This document shows, one piece after another, positions 36,740 through 46,623 of a DNA stretch of 64,000 nt. Position 1 is the first letter of the stretch, and each line of letters opens with the position of its first letter. The stretch lies in the NCBI RefSeq assembly GCF_039993895.1, contig NZ_CP121194.1:2790001-2854000 (forward strand). Reading direction: 5' to 3'. The notes beneath the pieces were generated by a model. That model was not told the DNA's origin, searched no databases, and saw only the letters and a program-made list of their open reading frames with translations. Source of the DNA: Edaphobacter paludis (lineage in GTDB: Bacteria > Acidobacteriota > Terriglobia > Terriglobales > Acidobacteriaceae). Both the position numbers and the translations under genes were made by a program.

Positions 36740-39700
36740 ATGCGTCTTGGAAGCCTGTGTACCGCGTTGTTGGCCCTCGTTGCTATGGCTGGAGTTGGAT
36801 TCGCGCAGACCGGCAGCGTCACCGGCCAGATCTTCGATCCTGCTGGCGCTCTCGTTCCGAACGCAACCATCACAGCAATTTCCAATTCGACAGGCATTAC
36901 GCGCACAACGACGACAACTTCGGCAGGCCTCTATAACTTCGCCGCGTTGCCCCCGTCCATCTATACTGTCTCCGTCGCCGCATCGGGCTTTCAGCCACTC
37001 ACTCGCAGCAACGTCGTTCTCAACATCGCCGCAATTCTCCCGCTGAACTTCACTCTGTCTGTGGCCGCCGCAGCCACCTCGGTCGATGTGCAGGACGTCG
37101 TGACCGCTCCGATTGAGACCAACAGCTTCGAGCTCTCGACCGTCGTCAACGCCAAACAGATCAACGATCTCCCTCTCATTCTGCGCGATCCATACCAGTT
37201 GGTCCTTCTAGCCCCCGGGGTCGTCACCGCCTCCAATAATGTAGGCGGATTCTCGGTCAACGGGCAGCGCGACCGCAACAACAATTTCATGCTCGACGGC
37301 GGCGACAACAACGATACCTCAGTTCCTGGCGGCCAGCAGGGCATCTCCGCAGCTAATCCGGACTCCACGCAGGAGTTCCGCGTCATCACCAATAACTTCG
37401 ACGCGGAGTTCGGTCGCAACACCGGCGCAATCGTCGATGTCGTCACCCGTGGCGGCAGCAACGGGTTCCACGGCAACGCCTACGAGTTTGGACGCTACAA
37501 CGCACTTGGCGCGCGCGACTTCTTCAACAAAAAAGAGAACGGCCCGCAGGACCCCTATGTCCGCAACGACTTCGGCGCATCCATCGGCGGCCCGGTCTGG
37601 AAAGACCGCACCTTCTTCTTTCTCAATGCCGAGGTTCAGCGCTTCCGCACCACCCGCACCTCGTTTCAGACCACCCCAACAGCCGCATTCCGAACCGGCA
37701 AGTTCACCTACACCGATCCCATCGGAGGCAGTCAGACACCCGTTGATCTCACCGCCGACCCAACCACCAACCCGGACAACATCTCCGGCCTCAGACAAGA
37801 CCCGCTTATCGCAAAGATCCTCGCTCTCGCGCCCGTCGGACAGGCCGACAACGGCGACGGCGTCAGCACCACCTACTTCTTCCCTTCTCTGGATGCCTTG
37901 AACTCCTACAACCTCACCGGCCGCTTCGACCAGAAGCTGACGAACAAACATCAGCTAACCGTTCGTTACATCTATGGCCACGCCGCCGAAAGCAACCCTT
38001 TCCACGATGAGGTGCTCCCGGGCTACGGCAACTTCAGCAATATCAACACGAATCATAACGGTGTCATCTCCCTCGCCTCTTCGCTCTCCGCCCGCGCCAC
38101 CAATCTCCTCCGCGCCGGTTACAACCAAAGCAACAGCGGCGACTATTGTAACCACGCAGCCATCGACGCCCTCACCGGCACCGACACCTTCGGCAACGGT
38201 CGCGACATCAACATTCCTTACTTTTTCATCTTTGGTTGCTCCGCCCTCGGCGACAGCAACGCGCAGGCCCGGCTTAGTTCAACCCTCCTCTTCGCCGACA
38301 CCTTTACCTTCACCAAAGGCGCGCATTCCATAAAATTCGGCGGCGAGTACCGCAGCGTCAAGGACAACAACTTCACCGACTTCAATTCGCGCAATCTGCT
38401 TCTTCTGGATAACTTCACCATCTTCGGCTATCCCTCCTACAGCTTCTACGGCAGTCACCGCTCTCCCAGCGTACGTGGCTTCGAGGACCTAATCTGGGGC
38501 GCGCAGGGCGCCGTCGCCAACTCCTCCGAGAATCAGTTCTTCACCCGCGCCGGTGTTCGCCGCGCCAATGACGTCGCCCGCTTCCGCCAGCACGAAGGTG
38601 CAGCCTTCGCGCAGGATACCTGGAAGGTCAACTCAAGGTTCACCGCCATCCTCGGCCTCCGCTACGCCTTCAACGGCGTGCCCTACGAGAAGGACGGCAA
38701 CCTTTCCACCTTCCTCGGCGATGCCTCCGCTGCCGTGCCTGCCGTTGGCTACTTCAGCTTCACCTCCGTCGGTTCCGGAACCGGGCGTCAGCTCTACGCC
38801 GATAGCTGGAAGCTCATCGAGCCTCGCATCGGCTTTGCATACGACCTGAACGGAGACGGCAAGACCGCAATCCGTGGAGGCTTCGGCATCTTCCACGACC
38901 GCGTCTTCGACAACCTCTTCGGCAGCGCCAAATCGAATCCCCCCTTCCAGGCACAGGCAAACGAGTACCCCTTCGACGGTACATCCACCACGCCGACGGT
39001 CGAGAACACTGCCTTTCCCGGCGAGCTGACCCCCTCCCCCAACATCACCGACGGCCAGTTTCTTACAGCGCCCGTCGTCATCGATCCACACCTCAAAATG
39101 CCGACCAGCCAGAGCTACAATCTCGGCATCCAGCATCAGATCAATAACAATTTCACCCTCGAAGTAAACTACGTCGGCAATCACAGCACCCATGGACTCC
39201 GCGCCATCGACGGAGCCCCGCCCCAGCCGAATCTCGTGCAGGCAGCCCTCGCCGCTGGCGTTCTACCCGATGCCCTTACCTTCGACGCCCTCTACCAGGG
39301 CGGGGTCGACGCCAACGGCACCAGCTTCGGCCCCATGGTCAACAACAACGCCTTCTATCACGAAGCGTTCGAGACCTCGGTCGTCAGCGGCAACTACAAC
39401 GCCCTGCAAGCCAAGCTCTCCGGGCAGGTCGGCGGCCTCACCTTCACCGGCAGCTACACCTGGTCGCACTCTCTCGACAATGGCAGCGACCCCATCCATC
39501 CCGGCGCCGGTGATTCCTTCTTCCCGCGCAACAGCTACGATCTCAGTCCCGAATATGGCAACTCCGACTTTGATGTCCGCCAACGCGGTGTCTTAGCAGC
39601 CACCTACGCGTTGCCCATCGGCATCGGCAGTACACACCTGAACAGCAACCTCGTTGGCCACATCTTCGAAGGCATCCAGCTCTCCGGCATCCAGCAGGTT

Positions 39701-40147
39701 CAGACCGGGTTGCCGTTCGATCTTCGCGGCACCCGCGACAACCTCCACACCGGCGCCGCTAACCGCCCACAGCTCGTCGGAGCGCCATACCCATCCGGTC
39801 GCGGAACCATCGTCGCGTCAGGCAAAATCACCGGTCCCGCTGCCGCCGCCTTTGCCAACGCGCCCTACGGCCAGAACCTCTCCCTTCATCGCAACAAGTT
39901 CTACGGCCCCGGCTTCGTCAACACCGACGTAGTCTTCCAAAAGACGCAAACCCTGCGTGAGCAGGTCAAGCTGATCTTCCGCGCTGAAAGCTACAACGTC
40001 TTCAACCACCCCAACCTCGCCTCGCCCCCTGCGTCTTCGCTGAGCATCGCGTCACCCACCTTCGGCGTCTCGCAATCGCAGCTCAGCCAGAACGACGGCA
40101 CCACCGGAGCCCGGCAGATTCAAGCGGCATTAAAGGTAGTCTTTTAA
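36740..40147 (+). CDS. Oar-like TonB-dependent outer-membrane receptor
   Basis: This 1135-residue outer-membrane protein starts with a signal peptide (cleavage after AGVGFA) and QTGSVTGQIFDPAGALVP, a carboxypeptidase-regulatory-like domain. The plug region follows, with the typical NGQRDRNNNFMLDGGDNND block, then a large beta-barrel ending in ALKVVF with a terminal aromatic. These Acidobacteria receptors are thought to import oligosaccharides or peptides using TonB energy. The start is the ATG at 36740, not the upstream TTG at 36734. It has no SusD partner. The ligand cannot be named; the mutarotase-like gene next to it hints at carbohydrate. Confidence 0.93.
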   Translation: MRLGSLCTALLALVAMAGVGFAQTGSVTGQIFDPAGALVPNATITAISNSTGITRTTTTTSAGLYNFAALPPSIYTVSVAASGFQPLTRSNVVLNIAAILPLNFTLSVAAAATSVDVQDVVTAPIETNSFELSTVVNAKQINDLPLILRDPYQLVLLAPGVVTASNNVGGFSVNGQRDRNNNFMLDGGDNNDTSVPGGQQGISAANPDSTQEFRVITNNFDAEFGRNTGAIVDVVTRGGSNGFHGNAYEFGRYNALGARDFFNKKENGPQDPYVRNDFGASIGGPVWKDRTFFFLNAEVQRFRTTRTSFQTTPTAAFRTGKFTYTDPIGGSQTPVDLTADPTTNPDNISGLRQDPLIAKILALAPVGQADNGDGVSTTYFFPSLDALNSYNLTGRFDQKLTNKHQLTVRYIYGHAAESNPFHDEVLPGYGNFSNINTNHNGVISLASSLSARATNLLRAGYNQSNSGDYCNHAAIDALTGTDTFGNGRDINIPYFFIFGCSALGDSNAQARLSSTLLFADTFTFTKGAHSIKFGGEYRSVKDNNFTDFNSRNLLLLDNFTIFGYPSYSFYGSHRSPSVRGFEDLIWGAQGAVANSSENQFFTRAGVRRANDVARFRQHEGAAFAQDTWKVNSRFTAILGLRYAFNGVPYEKDGNLSTFLGDASAAVPAVGYFSFTSVGSGTGRQLYADSWKLIEPRIGFAYDLNGDGKTAIRGGFGIFHDRVFDNLFGSAKSNPPFQAQANEYPFDGTSTTPTVENTAFPGELTPSPNITDGQFLTAPVVIDPHLKMPTSQSYNLGIQHQINNNFTLEVNYVGNHSTHGLRAIDGAPPQPNLVQAALAAGVLPDALTFDALYQGGVDANGTSFGPMVNNNAFYHEAFETSVVSGNYNALQAKLSGQVGGLTFTGSYTWSHSLDNGSDPIHPGAGDSFFPRNSYDLSPEYGNSDFDVRQRGVLAATYALPIGIGSTHLNSNLVGHIFEGIQLSGIQQVQTGLPFDLRGTRDNLHTGAANRPQLVGAPYPSGRGTIVASGKITGPAAAAFANAPYGQNLSLHRNKFYGPGFVNTDVVFQKTQTLREQVKLIFRAESYNVFNHPNLASPPASSLSIASPTFGVSQSQLSQNDGTTGARQIQAALKVVF

Positions 40148-40222
40148 CTGCAAGGAACTCTCGCGTATGCTCCGCTTCTCCTTGCGCCGCAGCAGCGGCC
40201 AGCAGTGTAACGACGGGCGACT

Positions 40223-41596
40223 CTACCGCTCATCTAGTCGTTGAGCTCTGCCGTTCATCCGCAGCTTTGCGAGAAGATACAGCGGCAAACCACAAGCGGC
40301 AATCAGTGAGGAAAAGGCAAGCGCTGACATTCCCGCCACCGTCTCCGTTCGCGACGCATAGAGCGCGTAAAGCACAAGCGCCGCCGGACTAAGCCCGAGC
40401 AAGACAGGCACCCAGTCGGGTCCGGGAATGCGAAAAGGCCGCGGCAGTTCAGGCTCTCTATAACGCAGAACGATCAGCGCAACAAACTCCAGAATCATCG
40501 ACAGTCCATAGAGAACCAGGTCAATAGTAATCAGCCGCTCAAAGCTGAACCCCAGCGCCAGCGCCCAGCAGAAGCCACAGGCCAGCACCGCAACCCATGG
40601 AGTGCCGTTCTTCAGCCGCTTTGTAAACACTATCGGTAAGAATCCATCCTCCGCCAGCGCATGAGGCAAGCGCGTGTAAGACAGCGTGAGATTGCTGAAT
40701 GTCCCCACATCGTCAAGCGAACCCGCCAGCACCACCGTAAACGCCAGCGCAGGCCCTCCGAGAATATGTGCCGCATCCACCCACGCCCCGGTCGAAAACC
40801 GGCCCGACGGAATGCCGGCCCACGCAATTGCGGCAATAGGAATGACATAGGTAAGCATCACCATCACCGCGGCAATCAAAATCACGCGAGGATAATTACG
40901 TTGCGGATTCTCGACTTCATTTGCGATGGTCGTGGCATTGTCCCAACCCATGTAGTTCCACATCGCGACAAGGATCGCTGTGGAGTAATCGGCATGCACA
41001 GGCGGCGCCAGTGAAGCATGGCCACCAAATGGCCCGGTCGCACCCCGCAGACCAATATAGACAGCGATCACGATAAGAATGAGGTACGGAGAGATCGAAA
41101 GAATCCACAGCCGCAGCGAACCTTCACCCACGGCCGCTGCGCCCCGCAAATTCCACAGGACAGCCAGAGCGACCACACCAAGCTCAAGCACAATTCCCCG
41201 ATGCCCACGAGTCAGCGAAGGGGCAATGCGTGCGAGATACAGCACAAATGTCGTGGGATAAATCGCCATGTCGAAGACAGAGGCAGCAAGCGAAAGCCAC
41301 GCCTCCTGAAATCCCCAGAAGGGCCCCATTGCACGGCGCACCCACGCATAGAATCCACCCTCCTCAGGCACCGCAGCAGCCAGTTCGCCCAGCATCAACG
41401 CTGTCGGAAAGCTCCAGAAAAACGGCAACAACCCCAGCAGCAGCAGTGCATGGCCATATCCGGCAAAGCCGATGATGTCTTCAAGGTCATACGGTCCACC
41501 CGAGACCATGAAATAGGTCGCCGCGAGCAAAGGAAGCAACCGAAGTTTGCGCATCGCCGGCTTCGATACAGATATTAAGGACGCGCTCTCGCTCAT
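40223..41596 (-). CDS. APC-family amino-acid/amine permease
   Basis: This is a 457-residue transporter of the amino acid-polyamine-organocation superfamily with about 12 helices. ATYFMVSGGPYDLEDIIGFAG is the unwound helix 1 substrate site, followed by ELAAAVPEEGGFYAWVRRAMG, VAMWNYMGWDNATTIANEV and TLSYTRLPHALAEDGFLP. The start is the ATG at 41596. A GTG three bases upstream and an ATG at 41554 are alternatives, and the ribosome site (GGAG) is unusually close to 41596. The substrate is unknown, and no metabolic gene is linked. Confidence 0.85.
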   Translation of the reverse strand: MSESASLISVSKPAMRKLRLLPLLAATYFMVSGGPYDLEDIIGFAGYGHALLLLGLLPFFWSFPTALMLGELAAAVPEEGGFYAWVRRAMGPFWGFQEAWLSLAASVFDMAIYPTTFVLYLARIAPSLTRGHRGIVLELGVVALAVLWNLRGAAAVGEGSLRLWILSISPYLILIVIAVYIGLRGATGPFGGHASLAPPVHADYSTAILVAMWNYMGWDNATTIANEVENPQRNYPRVILIAAVMVMLTYVIPIAAIAWAGIPSGRFSTGAWVDAAHILGGPALAFTVVLAGSLDDVGTFSNLTLSYTRLPHALAEDGFLPIVFTKRLKNGTPWVAVLACGFCWALALGFSFERLITIDLVLYGLSMILEFVALIVLRYREPELPRPFRIPGPDWVPVLLGLSPAALVLYALYASRTETVAGMSALAFSSLIAACGLPLYLLAKLRMNGRAQRLDER

Positions 41597-41710
41597 CACT
41601 CCGACTTTATCGCAGAACTACCCTACTTCAGCTTCATCACACGCCGCGCCATCGCCTATTTCAAATGCTATTGCGTTGCAGTTGCCTCTGGGTACGCCAA
41701 GGCTTTAGCT

Positions 41711-41748
41711 TTGGCTCTCTCCGGAGCCAACAAAAAGGGCTTTAGCCC
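41711..41748. repeat. Paired small hairpins between bshC and the APC gene (REP-like)
   Basis: TTGGCTC-tctccg-GAGCCAA spans 41711-41730, and GGGCT-tt-AGCCC spans 41737-41748. The ggct(t)tagcc core recurs at 56472-56522. The 179-base gap otherwise holds no gene. Confidence 0.5.
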
Positions 41749-41775
41749 CTGGGTGTCCTCATTCCGGCCCAATGC

Positions 41776-43389
41776 CTAAAGCCGAATCACCACATGACCG
41801 GGACAAAGATTAGCCGCCGCCTCTACCAGCCGCTCCACCAGCCCCTCCCCATGCCGCGCCACAAACCAAACCCCAGCCACCAACCGCTCCTGCGGGTGTC
41901 CGTCGGGAAAGACATTCAGCGTAATCGCCGCCGCATGTTTCTTCAGGCTGGACTCCTTCTGCAACTCAAACGCTGCCGCCATCCGTCGTAGCCGGTTCAT
42001 CTGGTAGCGCATCTTCGAGCTGGAAACTTCGACTGTCCGTCCCAGCGACTCATCCATCCCGCCCATGTAGTCGTCTGCCGCCGCCAGCGCCGCATCGAGC
42101 GCATTGCCCGCCGCAGCCAGTTTCCGCTTCCCTTCAATCGGCATCGCGCGCGCGCCCAACCGAAGCGCCAGCTCGTCGGCAGTCGTCATTGCATCCGGCA
42201 ACTGGACCTCGTGCATCTCCATCACCGCCGCGACCGAAGGCTCCAGCACCGTAGCGGTCAACCGTGGCAGCACCGGCGTCACTCGCCCCAGAATCGCCTC
42301 ATACACCACCGAGCTCTGCGCAAAATAAGCAATCTCTGAAGGCCCGCCAATATACGCCGCCGTCGGCAATATTGTGTCCTGAAATACCGGCCGCAGCAGC
42401 GCATTCGGACTCAGCCGCTCCGGAGCACTCTCCAAAATCGCGATCAGTTCCGCAGCCGAAAAGATCTTCCCGCCAGCCTTCCATCCACCATCAGGCAGGC
42501 GACGCAGAGCAATCCGCTCACCCGTCGCTTCATCCACCAGAAACAGCAGACTGCCACCCGCCGCAACCAGCACCTGCGCATGATACCCAGCCTTGACCAG
42601 CTCTTCGCTACGCGCAATCAATGCCGCTTGCAACTCCTCGGCATGTTCAATCGCATACCGCAGCGTGCTTGCCCCCAGTGCATGAAACTCCTGCGAAGCG
42701 GCGTCCATCACAATCAATCCCTGCTCCGCAAACAACCGCGCCATCAACCCTGCGAAGGCCCCACCCAACGTCTGCCCCGCTGTATAACACTCCTTCAGCG
42801 TCTCCCATACCGGAGCAAACTCCAGCAACTCGCCCGCCTGCTCCAGGACCTGATCGATCTCGCTGCCCAGCGCAATCCCGCCTACCTCAACCGCGGCCTT
42901 CGTCTTCAATCCCGCCCGCAGCGTCTCCACCGTCGTCTTCGTCAGCAGCGAAACCTGATTGACCTCCGCCAGATCATGGTCTTCCGTAGCCAGCCAGAAA
43001 ACCGGCACATGCTCCACGCCTGAAACCCGCGTAGCATCCTTAGCCCGGGCAATTGCAGTCGCAGCTTTTAATAGAGTCAGCAGCGGGCCGCCAAACAACC
43101 CCACCTGCTGCCCGGTGACTACGGCACGCGCACCGCCGCGCAGCTTCTCGATATTCGCCATCGCAGCCGGACTCGCGCCAAACTCAACGCTTTGGCGCGC
43201 CAACGCATCTGCCAACCGTCCCGCATCCACGGCCGGGCGTTCGGAGCGCATCCACTTACCCGCAAACGGCTCCGCTCCGTACCATTGGCGCACCGCCGCG
43301 TCCACAGGACTAGCTCCCATGCCAAGGTAGCCGCGATACAACTGCGACACGTGCGGCAAAATCGTTATCGGGTAACACTCAGCGCTCAT
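41776..43389 (-). CDS. bshC: Bacillithiol biosynthesis cysteine-adding enzyme
   Basis: This 537-residue enzyme joins cysteine to glucosaminyl-malate in the last step of bacillithiol synthesis. Characteristic segments are VVTGQQVGLFGGPLLTLLKA, VPVFWLATEDHDLAEVNQV and PTAAYIGGPSEIAYFAQ, with a C-terminal coiled coil. The length is usual. The ATG at 43389 (MSAECYPITILPH) is chosen over the upstream GTG at 43398. BshA and BshB genes are not in the window. It implies a low-molecular-weight thiol other than glutathione. Confidence 0.94.
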   Translation of the reverse strand: MSAECYPITILPHVSQLYRGYLGMGASPVDAAVRQWYGAEPFAGKWMRSERPAVDAGRLADALARQSVEFGASPAAMANIEKLRGGARAVVTGQQVGLFGGPLLTLLKAATAIARAKDATRVSGVEHVPVFWLATEDHDLAEVNQVSLLTKTTVETLRAGLKTKAAVEVGGIALGSEIDQVLEQAGELLEFAPVWETLKECYTAGQTLGGAFAGLMARLFAEQGLIVMDAASQEFHALGASTLRYAIEHAEELQAALIARSEELVKAGYHAQVLVAAGGSLLFLVDEATGERIALRRLPDGGWKAGGKIFSAAELIAILESAPERLSPNALLRPVFQDTILPTAAYIGGPSEIAYFAQSSVVYEAILGRVTPVLPRLTATVLEPSVAAVMEMHEVQLPDAMTTADELALRLGARAMPIEGKRKLAAAGNALDAALAAADDYMGGMDESLGRTVEVSSSKMRYQMNRLRRMAAAFELQKESSLKKHAAAITLNVFPDGHPQERLVAGVWFVARHGEGLVERLVEAAANLCPGHVVIRL

Positions 43390-43525
43390 CGCAGCCACAA
43401 TCCTCGTACTGGCAATACACTACGGCGTGGCCCAAAACGAGCAGCCATTGTCCACCTTACTATCTTCTTGTAACGGTTGGATGCCTCACAACCGACTCGC
43501 GATGCAGGAATGATAACGTAGCCTT

Positions 43526-44185
43526 ATGGCCACTTCGACAAAAAGACCCGTCGCCCCCAAGTCCAAATCTGCCTCCAAATCCCCCGCCAGCAAGCCCAAA
43601 ACCACCGCCAAGAAGAAGCCCTCCGCCACCAAAGCCGCCCTCATCTCCTCAAAACTCTCCTACAAAGGCACCGTCTTCTCCGTCTACACCGACCAGGTCA
43701 TGGAGCCCCGTTCCACCACCGTTCATACTCGCGACGTCATTCGGCACAACGGCTCCATCGTCGTCCTCGCGGTAGACGAGTCCGTCAACCCCAAAGACCC
43801 CGACCTCATTCTCATCCGCCAGTACCGCCATGCCGCCGGCCAGTTCCTCCTCGAGCTTCCCGCCGGACGCATCGAGCCCAAAGAAGCTCCGCTCGCCGCC
43901 GCCAAGCGCGAGATGATCGAAGAAACCGGCTTTCGCGCCAAACGCTGGACGTCCCTCACCAAGTACTACGCCAGCCCCGGCTTCCTCGGCGAGTCCATGC
44001 AGATCTACCTCGCCCGCGACCTCAGCCACGGCGCCTCAAACCCCGAGGACGACGAGCACATCGAGATCGTCCGCACCCCGCTCTCAAAAGCCCTCGCCCT
44101 CATCGCCGCCAACAAGATCCACGACGGCAAAACCCTCATCGGCGTCTCTCTCTACGCCGCCGCCCGCCGCGAAGGTCGCCTCTAA
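43526..44185 (+). CDS. NUDIX hydrolase (ADP-ribose pyrophosphatase-like) with basic N-terminal tail
   Basis: This is a 219-residue NUDIX enzyme, closest in style to ADP-ribose or nucleoside-diphosphate sugar hydrolases. The Nudix box reads G-RIEPK-E-APLAAAK-REMIEETGF and fits the Gx5Ex7REUxEExGU pattern exactly. The first ~38 residues are a low-complexity tail rich in Lys, Ala, Ser and Pro with several SPK/PKS-like steps, absent from typical relatives. The tail may bind nucleic acid or the envelope, or simply be disordered. The frame starts at the ATG at 43526. It lies upstream of the cold-shock gene with a separate promoter region. Confidence 0.88.
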   Translation: MATSTKRPVAPKSKSASKSPASKPKTTAKKKPSATKAALISSKLSYKGTVFSVYTDQVMEPRSTTVHTRDVIRHNGSIVVLAVDESVNPKDPDLILIRQYRHAAGQFLLELPAGRIEPKEAPLAAAKREMIEETGFRAKRWTSLTKYYASPGFLGESMQIYLARDLSHGASNPEDDEHIEIVRTPLSKALALIAANKIHDGKTLIGVSLYAAARREGRL

Positions 44186-44380
44186 CCAAGGCAGGGTATT
44201 CGCAGCTTTAGACGAAAATCCTTCCCTAAATACGCCTGATACCATTCACGGAAAAATCACAAAGCCCTCAAATCATTGGGGCAAAACCCAATTCCTGCCC
44301 TGCAGAAAAAACTCCTGCCCGAAGGGAAAACTTTGCCGGAAAACTCCACGTTCAACTCTTGCGTCAGACACAGGTAAGTC

Positions 44381-44394
44381 GCGCGGCATCGCGC
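44381..44394 (+). promoter_or_regulatory. 5'-UTR hairpin of the cold-shock gene
   Basis: GCGCG-gcat-CGCGC is a short GC hairpin 28 bases before the cold-shock start codon. Cold-shock messages often carry structured leaders, but this one was not modelled, so a regulatory role is a guess. Confidence 0.3.
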
Positions 44395-44422
44395 ACTGAT
44401 CGAGAAAAGGGAGTTAGTTCAC

Positions 44423-44641
44423 GTGAGTCAATATAAAGGCACCGTAAAGTGGTTCAACAATGCAAAAGGCTACGGATTCCTCGGCCGTGATGGCGGGGCA
44501 GATGTCTTCGTTCACTACAGCTCCATTCAGCGCGAAGGCTACAAGAGCCTCAAGGAAGGCGACGAAGTAGAATTCGACATCATCGAAGGTACCAAAGGCC
44601 CACAGGCCGATCAGGTCAGCCGCCTCAAGGAGGCTGTCTAA
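44423..44641 (+). CDS. Cold-shock (CspA-family) RNA-binding protein
   Basis: This 72-residue single cold-shock domain acts as an RNA chaperone in the cytoplasm. Both RNA-binding motifs are intact: RNP1 KGYGFLGRD and RNP2 VFVHYSSI. It begins with GTG at 44423, with GGAG about nine bases upstream. The hairpin after the stop, GCAGTT-N7-AACTGC at 44643-44661, has no T-run. A 235-base stretch to polX contains no supported gene. Confidence 0.95.
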   Translation: MSQYKGTVKWFNNAKGYGFLGRDGGADVFVHYSSIQREGYKSLKEGDEVEFDIIEGTKGPQADQVSRLKEAV

Positions 44642-44877
44642 GGCAGTTCTATTTCAACTGCGAACTGGATCGGGATAATGGACTCAGTGCCGTTTCCTTG
44701 AAAATCGACGCCAAGACTCAAGACCAAGCCCCTTGGAGACGCCCCAAGCCAACGGCTCATCGACATCTTCGCCCGGCCCGCCGTATCAACGTGCATCCTC
44801 ATCTCCCGCCGTTGCATACTGACTGAGCAGCCGGGCGAAGACGACTCAGACAAAGAAAGACCGGCTAGCGCCTTTTC

Positions 44878-46623
44878 ATGGACAACATAACCATTGCACG
44901 CCTGCTCGACGAAACAGCAGCCCTGCTCGAAATCGACGCAGCCGACCCCTTCCGCATCCGCTCTTACCGCCGCGCCGCCGAAGCAATCGAGCAGCAAACC
45001 ACCCAACTCTCCACCCTCATCGCCGATACGAAACAACTCCTCGCCATCCCCGGCATCGGCAAAGCCATGGCCGCCAATATCGTCGATCTGGTCAACACCG
45101 GCACCATGCCACTCCGCGATGAGCTGCTCACGAAATACAAGCCCACGATGCTTGAACTCCTGCGTCTCCCGGGAATGGGCCCCAAGACCGTGGCCCTCAT
45201 TTGGTCCTCGTTGCAGGTAGCCGACATCGACGCCCTTGAAGAAGCCGCCAAAGCTGGACACCTCAACAAGCTCCCGCGCATGGGCGAAAAGTTCACCACC
45301 AAACTCCTCAAGGGCATCGAAGACCACCGCAAAAACTCCAGCCGATTCCGCATCGACCAGGCTCAAGACCACGCCGAAAGAATCTCAGAGCTTATTCGCG
45401 CTTTCCCTGGCATCGAGACCATCACCCCCGCAGGCTCTCTTCGCCGAGGACGCGAAACCGTCGGCGATCTCGATCTCCTCGTCACCGGCCCCGCCTGCGA
45501 ACCCGATGTCGTCGCCGCCGCAGTCGAGCACGTAGCCACACTGCCCCTCATCGACAAACTCCTCGCCAAAGGCCAGAACAAGGTCTCCTTCACGCTCCGC
45601 AACAACCTTCAGGTTGACGTCCGCCTTCTGCCCCGCGCGAGCTATGGAGCCGCGCTGCAATACTTCACCGGCTCCAAGATGCATAACGTAGCCCTGCGCC
45701 AGCGCGCCATCAAACGTGGCCTCACCCTCAGCGAATACGCTTTGCTGCGATTGGAAGACAACAAGATCATCGCCGCCGCCAGCGAAGAAGAGATCTACAA
45801 CGCCCTCGATCTCGACTACATCCCACCCGAGCTACGCGAAAATTGTGGCGAACTCGAAGCCGCGGCCGCTCATACCCTCCCCAAACTCATCACTCTGGCC
45901 GACATTCGCGGTGACCTGCACATGCACACCGAAGCCACCGACGGACGCGACACCATCCGCCAGATGGCCGAAGCCGCCATCGCCCGTGGCCTCGCCTACA
46001 TCGCCATCACCGACCACTCAAAAAATCTGGCCATGACCAACGGCCTCGACGATGCCCGCGCTCTCGCCCACATCAAGCGCATCCGCGAAGTCGACGCCGA
46101 GATGCAGGGCCGCATCCGCGTCCTCCCCGGCATCGAGGTCGACATCCTGGCCGAAGGCCAGCTCGATCTCGACGACAGTACCCTCGCTCAAATGGACATT
46201 GTCGTCGCCAGTGTCCACAGCCGCTTCGACCAACCCATCGAGCAGATGACTGACCGCATCCTCCGGGCCATCGAAAACCCACACACCCGCATCCTCGGCC
46301 ACCCCACCGGCCGCAAGGTGCTCAAGCGCGAAGCCTACGCCGTCCATATAGACACCATCCTCAAACGCGCCGCCGAGCTAGGCGTCGCTGTCGAGCACAA
46401 CGCCTCACCCGCTCGCTCCGATCTCAACGATCTCAACCTCCGCCTGGCCAAACAACACGGTTGCAAAATCGTAGTCGACACCGACGCTCACGCGACCGAA
46501 GAGCTCGACCAGATGCGCTACGGAATCACCCAACTCCGCCGCGCGTGGCTCACCAAAGACGACATTTTGAACACCCAACCCACCGCCGAAGCTCTTTTAA
46601 GCCAACTCCGACCCAAGCCCTGA
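44878..46623 (+). CDS. polX: DNA polymerase X with PHP domain
   Basis: This 581-residue bacterial family X polymerase fills gaps in base-excision repair. The N-terminal helix-hairpin-helix region contains LLAIPGIGKAMAANIVDL. The nucleotidyltransferase core has GSLRRGRETVGDLDLLV, where the two aspartates bind metal. The PHP domain (~residues 345-575) starts with GDLHMHTEATDGRD and has ITDHSKNLAMTNGLDD and VDTDAHATEELDQM. It may supply 3'-5' exonuclease or phosphatase activity. The start ATG at 44878 has no strong ribosome site, but no better start is in reach. The length is normal. Confidence 0.94.
   Translation: MDNITIARLLDETAALLEIDAADPFRIRSYRRAAEAIEQQTTQLSTLIADTKQLLAIPGIGKAMAANIVDLVNTGTMPLRDELLTKYKPTMLELLRLPGMGPKTVALIWSSLQVADIDALEEAAKAGHLNKLPRMGEKFTTKLLKGIEDHRKNSSRFRIDQAQDHAERISELIRAFPGIETITPAGSLRRGRETVGDLDLLVTGPACEPDVVAAAVEHVATLPLIDKLLAKGQNKVSFTLRNNLQVDVRLLPRASYGAALQYFTGSKMHNVALRQRAIKRGLTLSEYALLRLEDNKIIAAASEEEIYNALDLDYIPPELRENCGELEAAAAHTLPKLITLADIRGDLHMHTEATDGRDTIRQMAEAAIARGLAYIAITDHSKNLAMTNGLDDARALAHIKRIREVDAEMQGRIRVLPGIEVDILAEGQLDLDDSTLAQMDIVVASVHSRFDQPIEQMTDRILRAIENPHTRILGHPTGRKVLKREAYAVHIDTILKRAAELGVAVEHNASPARSDLNDLNLRLAKQHGCKIVVDTDAHATEELDQMRYGITQLRRAWLTKDDILNTQPTAEALLSQLRPKP

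Noticed and set aside
44638-44802. Possible 54-residue minus-strand gene between the cold-shock gene and polX
   Set aside because: It has an ATG and a plausible-looking end, but no recognisable domain, and it overlaps the cold-shock stop. It is too weak to list.
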